Assembly (NCBI GenBank): GCA_030630935.1
Contig: DAOVMD010000232.1
Span: forward strand, 1-5,509
Direction of reading: 5' to 3'
Source of the DNA: Candidatus Mcinerneyibacteriota bacterium
Lineage (GTDB): Bacteria; AUK180; JAQVHJ01
DNA length: 5,509 bases
Made by a program: the position numbers and the translations under genes. Of the stretch, positions 1 through 3,993 are shown piece by piece. The notes beneath the pieces are model-generated. The model saw only the letters and a list, made by a program, of their open reading frames with translations, ran no database searches and had not been told where the DNA came from. How positions within the stretch are numbered: position 1 is the stretch's first letter; each line of letters opens with the position of its first letter.

Positions 1-2
1 CT

Positions 3-230
3 GCCTTTCTCATCTTCGTCTCATTTTTAATTTTGCCTATTATAATAGAAGTAAAACATAACGTCAATCTATTTACGATACAATCCGCTGTCAAGGTAAT
101 TACAATACATAACACTAGCAGTTTATCCCGATTCTTTCCATCGGGAAAACCCCTTTTGAGGGATTTGAGGGAGATTGTGGAGGTTTTTTACTACACTCCA
201 GAAGAAGTAGATTACCCACCTCTTCCCTAA
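3..230 (+). CDS. 3' end of an unidentified gene, truncated by the window edge
   Basis: The reading frame is open from the left edge to TAA at 228-230, so the start codon probably lies outside the window. The only internal start is a TTG at 33 without a ribosome binding site. The visible part begins with a hydrophobic stretch (AFLIFVSFLILPIII) that could be a membrane helix. It ends with a soluble tail of about 35 residues containing SSLSR, SGKP and LLRDLREIVEVFYY. I do not recognise the family. Two later spacers (2771-2866 and 3551-3613) encode a similar tail in the corresponding frame with silent third-position differences, which argues that this tail is or was translated. It could be an intact C-terminus or itself a remnant. 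Confidence is limited because only the end is visible. Confidence 0.4.
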   Translation, partial: AFLIFVSFLILPIIIEVKHNVNLFTIQSAVKVITIHNTSSLSRFFPSGKPLLRDLREIVEVFYYTPEEVDYPPLP

Positions 231-290
231 TTACTGTTCCTCATATAATGATTTAATTTGACAAATCTGATTCGGTATAGTATAATAATA
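116..290 (+). repeat. Spacer repeat, copy 1 (gene tail plus promoter)
   Basis: This copy starts at CTAGCAGTTTATCCCG and runs through the promoter. It contains a perfect hairpin, TCCCGAT (126-132) and ATCGGGA (140-146), with a 7-nt loop. It also contains AACCCCTTTTGAGGGATTT, GAGGTTTTTTACT and finally TAATTTGACA plus a TATAAT box. Copies 2 (2772-2900) and 3 (3550-3645) share these blocks. Copy 1 is about 40 bases longer between the tail and the promoter. Similarity to copy 2 fades quickly upstream of CTAGCAG, giving a fairly sharp left border. Confidence 0.7.
258..286 (+). promoter_or_regulatory. Consensus sigma70-type promoter P1
   Basis: A -35 box TTGACA (258-263) and a -10 box TATAAT (281-286) are separated by exactly 17 bases, a full match to the housekeeping consensus. 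Transcription would start near 293, giving a leader of about 20 nt before the ATG at 315. A TAAGGAG ribosome binding site lies at 303-309. It should drive the two-gene operon 315-2662. Confidence 0.85.
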
Positions 291-314
291 TTGGAATTAC
301 ATTAAGGAGTTAGT

Positions 315-1376
315 ATGAAAAAAGGAAAAATAATTGGATTCTTTATTATTATTGTATTTCTTGTCGTAGTTTTGGTTTTTATCCTTTGGATTTTTTTAGA
401 TATTGGTGATGGAGGTTGGCTCGGATATAAACTTGGATATGGACCATATAAAATGTTATTTCATCCAAAGTATAAAAAAATATTCATTTTAAAAAATGAC
501 CGAAGAACTATAGAAGTTCTTAAGGTTAATTATAGATGGGATATAGAAAAAGAACGGGAATATATATTTCAAGATGATATAAAAGATTTTTTATTCGCTA
601 AAAGTGCCAGAGGTGAATTTTGTTGTTTTATTATTCAGGACGGAAAGCTAAGTACGATAAATATTGAAAAGGGTTATGTTGATGTAATTAATAAAGATTG
701 GAGTAAATTTCAAGAGATAATCTACAATGGTCCAGAAATGCTCTTTATTGGTATTGATATGACGATAACAAGAGGTTTTTTAGGTATTAAAAAAAAATTA
801 CCAGGAAAGTATGTGGATAATTGTATTGTTAATAATCTGTCAATTTTATTATTAAAAGAAGAGAATTGCATTCTAGTTCTTGAGAGTGTAGTTAGTAGTA
901 TAAAACATCGCCCATATAAATTAGATTCAATTCCAAAGGATATAGAAGTTGATGATAAGGGTCAAATTTATGTTTTATTTGATAATGAGATTAAAGTATT
1001 TATCATTAATCCTGTAACAAATGAGGTGAAATTTATTAAGAAAATTAGGATTAAGGAAGATTTTGATGAGTTTCTGGTAACACCAAGAAGTAATGAAATA
1101 CTTGGTATCAATAAAGAAGGAATTACCAATTATGAATGGATTTATATGATTAGAAATAAAATACAATTAGCTCATGGTGAAACCAAATTTCATAATATCT
1201 TTATTTATGGTAAAAATAAACACCAATGGGATTTATTTTATTATGATGTAAAGGGAAAAGAGATAAAGATATATTGGAGTTATTCAGAGGGATACGACCA
1301 GAAAGAGTTGGAAAATTATCCACGAACAACATATTGGAAAAATAGATATGTCAAATTTGAGGATAAAGAAAAATGA
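315..1376 (+). CDS. Membrane-anchored protein of unknown function, beta-propeller-like
   Basis: This is a 353-residue protein. Residues about 6-29 form one strongly hydrophobic helix after a lysine-rich start (MKKGK), which suggests a signal anchor with the rest outside the cytoplasm. The remainder is rich in short beta-strand patterns. Residues 207-235 (PKDIEVDDKGQIYVLFDNEI and following) look like one blade of an NHL/YVTN-type beta-propeller. Weaker blade-like segments occur around 91-125 and 250-275. No catalytic motif is visible. The start is well supported: TAAGGAG lies 5 bases upstream and P1 lies just before that. The stop overlaps the next gene's start (ATGA), so the two genes are probably translationally coupled and work in the same envelope process. 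I do not recognise a named family, and the propeller call is inferred from pattern only. Confidence 0.85.
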   Translation: MKKGKIIGFFIIIVFLVVVLVFILWIFLDIGDGGWLGYKLGYGPYKMLFHPKYKKIFILKNDRRTIEVLKVNYRWDIEKEREYIFQDDIKDFLFAKSARGEFCCFIIQDGKLSTINIEKGYVDVINKDWSKFQEIIYNGPEMLFIGIDMTITRGFLGIKKKLPGKYVDNCIVNNLSILLLKEENCILVLESVVSSIKHRPYKLDSIPKDIEVDDKGQIYVLFDNEIKVFIINPVTNEVKFIKKIRIKEDFDEFLVTPRSNEILGINKEGITNYEWIYMIRNKIQLAHGETKFHNIFIYGKNKHQWDLFYYDVKGKEIKIYWSYSEGYDQKELENYPRTTYWKNRYVKFEDKEK

Positions 1377-2662
1377 AAAAACTCATCTTAACATTGTTAC
1401 TAATTTTACTCATCTTCCCTGTTGTTTATTGTGAGAATAAGGAGCTTGATGAACTGCCTGACCTTATTCCGTATAGGAAAGGAGATAAATGGGGATTCTG
1501 TGATAAGGACAAGAACATCGTGATTGAGTGTAAGTATGAAGAAATCAGACCATTTACAGGAGAAATTGCCAGAGTGAGGTTAAACGGAAAGTGGGGATTA
1601 ATAAATAAAAAGGGAGAGTTAATTACTCAAATATGTTTTGATTGGATAGAATTTCCTGAGGGGGAACTATTTCTAGTAGAGAAGGGTAAGCAAAAAGGTT
1701 TGTTTGATACTGATGGTAATGAAATTATTCCTTGTGAATATAATTGCGTTGTCCCTTGTTATAATGGAGTTATTATTGTTAAAAAAAATGACAAATATGG
1801 TTTAAGTAAAGAATCAGGTGAAATTATTATTCCGCCTAAATATAAAAGAATTAAAAAATTCAACAATGGTCTTGCCCCTGTAAAAAGATTAAATAAATGG
1901 GGTTACATAGATACTAAGGGGGAAATAGTTATTCCATTTATATTTAAAGAAGCATATAGTTTTAGAAACAATATTGCTATTGTAAAAAAAAGAAATAAAC
2001 GGGGATGCATAAATACAAAAGGTGAAATTATTATTCCAATTAAATACTGTTGTATTTATGATTTGGAAAATGGGTATTTATCTGTAGTTTATCGTAAAGG
2101 AAATGCAATAATGGATGATAAGGGGAATTTAATTGTTGAATCTAATGATAAGGTTTTTTTAGTTGTAACAGGAGGATTAGTAATTGCTCGCTATAAAAAA
2201 GAAGATAAGTTTGGAATCTTAAATTTTAAGGGAGAAGAAATTATACCTTTTAAGTATAGTATGGTTGAGAACTTTTCCGAAGATATGGCTGCGGTAGAAT
2301 TAGAAGGCAAATGGGGTTTTATCAATAATCAGGGAGAAGAAATTATACCTTTCAAGTATGGTTGGGCTGAGAGCTTTTCCGAAGGTCTCGCTGCAGTAAA
2401 ATTAGAAGGCAAATGGGGTTTTATTAATAAAAAGGGAGAAGAAGTTATACCTTTTAAGTATGATTATGCATCAGGATTTTCCAAAGGTCTTGCTTCAGTA
2501 GAATTAGAAGGCAAATGGGGTTTCATAAACAAGAGAGGTGAGGTTGTAATTTCAATAAAATACGATACTATTAAATTTCATTATGGTAATTTGATAACGG
2601 TTAAATATAATGGAAAATGGGGATTCATTGATAAGAACGGAACGGAGTACTGGGAAGATTAA
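1373..2662 (+). CDS. Secreted WG-repeat protein
   Basis: This is a 429-residue protein. Residues 1-20 (MKKLILTLLLILLIFPVVYC) are a clear Sec signal peptide. The cysteine at 20 is preceded by VVY, a poor lipobox, so a lipoprotein is possible but not favoured. The rest is twelve repeats of about 34 residues with the pattern GKWGFINKKGEEVIPFKYD..., typical of WG_beta_rep proteins. The WG or equivalent pair falls near residues 40, 74, 108, 142, 176, 210, 244, 280, 314, 348, 382 and 416. Repeats 3, 4, 6, 7 and 8 have lost the tryptophan, and the last is cut short (GTEYWED). Family members are mostly exported and of unknown molecular role, probably binding or scaffolding. GAGG at 1359-1362 lies 10 bases before the ATG. 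The start overlaps the upstream stop by ATGA, so the gene shares P1. Confidence 0.93.
   Translation: MKKLILTLLLILLIFPVVYCENKELDELPDLIPYRKGDKWGFCDKDKNIVIECKYEEIRPFTGEIARVRLNGKWGLINKKGELITQICFDWIEFPEGELFLVEKGKQKGLFDTDGNEIIPCEYNCVVPCYNGVIIVKKNDKYGLSKESGEIIIPPKYKRIKKFNNGLAPVKRLNKWGYIDTKGEIVIPFIFKEAYSFRNNIAIVKKRNKRGCINTKGEIIIPIKYCCIYDLENGYLSVVYRKGNAIMDDKGNLIVESNDKVFLVVTGGLVIARYKKEDKFGILNFKGEEIIPFKYSMVENFSEDMAAVELEGKWGFINNQGEEIIPFKYGWAESFSEGLAAVKLEGKWGFINKKGEEVIPFKYDYASGFSKGLASVELEGKWGFINKRGEVVISIKYDTIKFHYGNLITVKYNGKWGFIDKNGTEYWED
2204..2611 (+). repeat. Tandem 102-bp coding repeats inside the WG gene
   Basis: Four consecutive units begin at 2204, 2306, 2408 and 2510. The landmark TAGAAGGCAAATGGGG recurs at 2301, 2403 and 2505, exactly 102 bases (34 codons) apart. 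These C-terminal units are much more alike in DNA than the N-terminal ones. This indicates recent in-frame duplication or homogenisation at this end of the gene, and the number of units may differ between strains. Confidence 0.85.
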
Positions 2663-2770
2663 ACTCGAAACTCGTTTGAACCCCGCGAGGTTACTTTGTG
2701 GACCAATGTAGTACAATTTACAAATTTCAACTTTTCTTCATGTGTCATTACTTTCTTCCCCTTTTGCGAA

Positions 2771-2866
2771 TCTAGCAGTTTATCCCGTTGTCTATCGGGA
2801 AAACCCATTATACACGATTTACAGCAAATTATTGATGTTTTTTACTCGGATTCTGGGATATTATAA
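2771..2866 (+). pseudogene. Remnant gene tail, copy 2
   Basis: In one frame this stretch encodes SSSLSRCLSGKP followed by IIHDLQQIIDVFYSDSGIL and TAA at 2864-2866. It aligns with the tail of the left-edge ORF (SSLSRFFPSGKP, LLRDLREIVEVFYYT) with one codon deleted. Silent differences such as CGA/CGT and TTG/TTA and conservative exchanges (V/I, E/D) look like past coding selection. No start codon or ribosome binding site precedes it. The frame is open from 2663, directly after and in frame with the WG-gene stop at 2660-2662, so a former fusion or readthrough extension cannot be excluded. Confidence 0.5.
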
Positions 2867-2900
2867 TTTGACATTTTAGATTCTGTATGGTATAATATTT
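2772..2900 (+). repeat. Spacer repeat, copy 2 (gene tail plus promoter)
   Basis: It shares CTAGCAGTTTATCCCG with copy 1. It keeps the hairpin in shorter form, TCCCG (2783-2787) with CGGGA (2796-2800). It shares GATTTACAGCAAATTATT and the following TTTTACTC block with copy 3. It ends in TAATTTGACA and a TATAAT box. The rest of the 2663-2928 spacer shows only a weak CTCG/CGAG hairpin near 2671-2689 and no convincing terminator for the WG gene. Confidence 0.7.
2868..2896 (+). promoter_or_regulatory. Consensus sigma70-type promoter P2 with extended -10
   Basis: TTGACA (2868-2873) and TATAAT (2891-2896) are 17 bases apart. TGG immediately before the -10 box gives the TGn extended -10 motif, so this is the strongest-looking of the three plus-strand promoters. 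The tail's TAA stop (2864-2866) sits one base upstream of the -35 box. A start near 2903 would give a leader of about 26 nt for the gene at 2929. Confidence 0.85.
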
Positions 2901-2928
2901 ACATAAAAGCAGATGAAGTGGAGAAGAA

Positions 2929-3387
2929 ATGTCAAATCCAATAATAAGAAATTTCAGAAACTTTCTTTTAATTGTCGCTATAATTTTTTTTATTTACATC
3001 GAATTAGCAATGTACCAATATCACTTTGTTAGGGGTAATAGTTTATTATTAGCTTGCGAGGGGAATTTACGAAATCTTGGTGTTGTCGTAGAAAAATATT
3101 CAGTTGACCATAATGGACATTTTCCTCAAAACTTGAGGGTATTAGAAGAACAGATGTATTTATCTAGTTATTATCCTGTTTGTCCCGTTAAGAATCATGA
3201 ATATATTTATCAAGTAGATGGCTGGGATGATAATGATTTTACGATTTGGTGCCCAAACCCGAAGAAACATATTGGTGACAAACCATTTAGTCTAATAGGA
3301 AAATTATTCGGCAGGAAAATAAGAAAAAAGAAACATTTATATTTTCATTATAAAGAAGGATTAATTCATGTTTGGGAAAAGGAATAG
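2929..3387 (+). CDS. Pseudopilin-like membrane protein
   Basis: This is a 152-residue protein with one membrane helix at about residues 12-29 and a soluble C-terminal part. Residues 43-65 (CEGNLRNLGVVVEKYSVDHN, then GHFP) match a pattern I know from type II secretion or type IV pilin-like proteins of the prepilin cleavage/methylation group: C..NL.N.G...E.Y..D..G.FP, then a PxCP segment (VCPVK, 84-88), a Y.Y strand, and a final Y...G. Cysteines at 43, 85 and 108 could form a disulphide. Two features are unusual. The usual short leader ending in G-FTLIE is missing: FIYIEL (21-26) lies inside the helix instead of at a cleavage site. There is also a lysine-rich insert at 129-135. It may be a non-processed membrane-anchored relative. 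GGAG at 2920-2923 lies 5 bases before the ATG, and P2 drives it. Confidence 0.8.
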   Translation: MSNPIIRNFRNFLLIVAIIFFIYIELAMYQYHFVRGNSLLLACEGNLRNLGVVVEKYSVDHNGHFPQNLRVLEEQMYLSSYYPVCPVKNHEYIYQVDGWDDNDFTIWCPNPKKHIGDKPFSLIGKLFGRKIRKKKHLYFHYKEGLIHVWEKE

Positions 3388-3426
3388 ACTTAACCGATAC
3401 TAAAGAAGAAATTCTATATTCGATAT

Positions 3427-3485
3427 AAAGTCGAAAGAGTTAGGGTGCCAACCTATGACTTATGACTTTCTATTCCCCTTTTTTT
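3427..3485 (+). terminator. Possible terminator of the 2929-3387 gene
   Basis: An outer stem AAAGTC (3427-3432) with GACTTT (3464-3469) encloses an inner stem TAGG (3441-3444) with CCTA (3452-3455). About ten bases later comes a run of seven T (3479-3485). The stem is interrupted and the T-run is set back, so the call is weak. A second hairpin follows at 3490-3514 (AAAGAATTAC with GTAATATCTTT, one bulge). Confidence 0.35.
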
Positions 3486-3550
3486 AAGAAAAGAATTACA
3501 TAGGTAATATCTTTCAGAGATAGGGTGTTGGTCCTTTACTTTTTTCTTAA

Positions 3551-3613
3551 CCCCTTTTGAGGGATTTACAACAAATTATTGAGGTTTTCTACTCTGATTC
3601 AAAGACAATATAA
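3551..3613 (+). pseudogene. Remnant gene tail, copy 3
   Basis: This stretch encodes PLLRDLQQIIEVFYSDSKTI and TAA (3611-3613), in frame and collinear with copies 1 and 2. The SSLSR/SGKP part is absent and a TAA (3548-3550) stands directly before the first proline codon, so this copy cannot be expressed from upstream. Against copy 2, the codon pairs CAG/CAA, TTT/TTC, TCG/TCT and TCT/TCA are all silent changes. Confidence 0.5.
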
Positions 3614-3614
3614 T

Positions 3615-3643
3615 TTGACAAATTAGAACAATTGTAGTATAAT
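3615..3643 (+). promoter_or_regulatory. Consensus sigma70-type promoter P3 without a downstream gene
   Basis: TTGACA (3615-3620) and TATAAT (3638-3643) have a 17-base spacer. Transcription would begin near 3650 and run into the hairpin at 3705-3738. No gene follows on this strand apart from a five-codon ORF, so this is either a promoter whose gene was lost or the start of a short RNA. Confidence 0.75.
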
Positions 3644-3672
3644 ATTATAAGATTAAAATCAAGGATCGGGAC

Positions 3673-3690
3673 ATGAACCAGAAAATTTAA
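3673..3690 (+). other. Five-codon mini-ORF behind P3
   Basis: AAGGA (3661-3665) lies 7 bases before ATG at 3673, and the frame MNQKI ends at TAA 3688-3690. Promoter, leader length and ribosome binding site are all well formed, like those of the two real genes behind P1 and P2, but nothing follows. It may be the surviving 5' edge of a deleted gene. A leader peptide is an alternative. Confidence 0.3.
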
Positions 3691-3697
3691 TTGTAAT

Positions 3698-3738
3698 ATA
3701 AATAAAAACTCCCCCGGGATCTCTCCCGAGGGAAGTTT
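3698..3738 (-). terminator. Strong intrinsic terminator on the minus strand
   Basis: Read on the minus strand, the arms at 3738-3724 and 3719-3705 form a stem around the loop GAGA, followed directly by TTTTTATTTAT. The imperfect positions become G-U pairs in the minus-strand RNA, giving eleven continuous pairs. In the plus-strand RNA the same positions are C-A mismatches and only UUU follows. The structure is therefore built to stop minus-strand transcripts, either the small RNA proposed at 3701-3762 or readthrough from the 5112-3994 gene. Confidence 0.75.
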
Positions 3739-3762
3739 GGCTCTATACTATCATAATAGTAC
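3701..3762 (-). ncRNA. Candidate small RNA of about 60 nt
   Basis: A minus-strand extended -10 promoter (3769-3798) and a strong minus-strand terminator (3698-3738) bracket a segment too short for a gene. The predicted RNA would start near 3762. It would form a small hairpin ACTAT-TATG-ATAGT (3760-3747), then a single-stranded linker containing AGAGCCAAAC, then the terminator stem. It is antisense to the last part of any transcript from P3. The target and role are unknown, and existence is inferred from the signals only. Confidence 0.4.
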
Positions 3763-3768
3763 ATCAAT

Positions 3769-3798
3769 ATTATAACAGAAAACTGACAAAAAAGTCAA
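3769..3798 (-). promoter_or_regulatory. Minus-strand sigma70-type promoter with extended -10
   Basis: On the minus strand TTGACT (3798-3793) and TATAAT (3774-3769) are 18 bases apart, with TGT directly before the -10 box. The predicted start is near 3762. There is no coding frame of useful length downstream before the terminator at 3738-3698. Confidence 0.65.
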
Positions 3799-3800
3799 GA

Positions 3801-3825
3801 GAATTTACATCTATAGTGTAAATTC
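3801..3825. promoter_or_regulatory. 9-bp dyad, possible operator
   Basis: GAATTTACA (3801-3809) and TGTAAATTC (3817-3825) form a perfect inverted repeat with a 7-base centre. It ends two bases upstream of the minus-strand -35 box, a usual place for an activator or repressor site. The binding protein is unknown. Confidence 0.4.
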
Positions 3826-3840
3826 AGATAGTATAGAGCC

Positions 3841-3993
3841 GCGCATATATAATTCGTCATTTAAAATATTTATTTAATATATTTTCACGATGTCGCGATG
3901 TCGTATATACGACATCGTGCAACTTACATGAATAATAATTGTAAGGGTAACTTTGATTTGGAAATAACCAAAGAATGCAAGATATAGATAAGA
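3841..3993. other. Gene-free spacer downstream of the HigA/ImmA gene
   Basis: No coding frame of useful length is present. Besides the palindrome at 3886-3919 it holds an AT-rich tract (3850-3885) and a small inverted repeat, CTTACA (3923-3928) with TGTAAG (3940-3945). I see no terminator immediately after the minus-strand stop at 3994. Confidence 0.6.
3886..3919. promoter_or_regulatory. Nested perfect palindrome, possible operator
   Basis: CGATGTCG is directly repeated at 3888-3895 and 3896-3903, and its inverse CGACATCG lies at 3910-3917. Positions 3896-3917 are therefore a perfect 22-bp palindrome centred on TATATA. The outer arms CACGATGTCG (3886-3895) and CGACATCGTG (3910-3919) can also pair. 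No T-run follows on either strand, so it is not an obvious terminator. A protein-binding site is more likely. It lies about 75 bases beyond the 3' end of the HigA/ImmA gene. Confidence 0.5.

Larger units (their letters stand above)
3550..3645 (+). repeat. Spacer repeat, copy 3 (gene tail plus promoter)
   Basis: This is the shortest copy. It shares AACCCCTTTTGAGGGATTT with copy 1 and GATTTACA.CAAATTATT with copy 2, then TAATTTGACA and a TATAAT box. It lacks the CTAGCAG block and the TCCCG hairpin of the other copies. Confidence 0.65.
3739..3840. repeat. 14-bp inverted repeat enclosing a promoter
   Basis: GGCTCTATACTATC (3739-3752) is exactly inverted at 3827-3840, 74 bases apart. Between the arms lie the minus-strand promoter, a TGAC-N6-GTCA dyad (3784-3797) and the 3801-3825 dyad. 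No target-site duplication is visible next to the arms (GAAGTTT on the left, GCGCATA on the right). A miniature transposable element is therefore not supported, though the shape would fit one. Confidence 0.7.

Noticed and set aside
37-48. Palindrome CTATTATAATAG with a -10-like TATAAT
   Set aside because: There is no -35 box at a suitable distance, and the stretch lies within the open frame at the left edge. It is probably chance in AT-rich DNA.
33-230. A complete 65-residue protein starting at TTG 33
   Set aside because: There is no ribosome binding site before the TTG, and the frame is open upstream to the window edge. I annotate it as the end of a longer frame instead.
975-1166. Minus-strand frame of 63 codons
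   Set aside because: It lies wholly inside the well-supported 315-1376 gene and has no start signals. The composition is that of an antisense shadow.
2671-2689. Terminator for the WG gene
   Set aside because: There are only four base pairs (CTCG/CGAG) and no T-run after them.
116-3645. The three spacer repeats as integron attC sites or a CRISPR array
   Set aside because: There are no GTTRRRY/RYYYAAC core pairs and no attC-like folding across the whole unit. The copies are diverged and hundreds of bases apart, unlike CRISPR repeats.
3739-3840. Miniature inverted-repeat transposable element
   Set aside because: The arms fit, but no target-site duplication is visible and there is only one copy in the window. 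It needs a second genomic copy to be claimed.
3896-3917. Terminator for the minus-strand HigA/ImmA gene
   Set aside because: On the minus strand the hairpin is followed by AAAATATATT rather than a U-run. The structure at 3698-3738 is a far better terminator.
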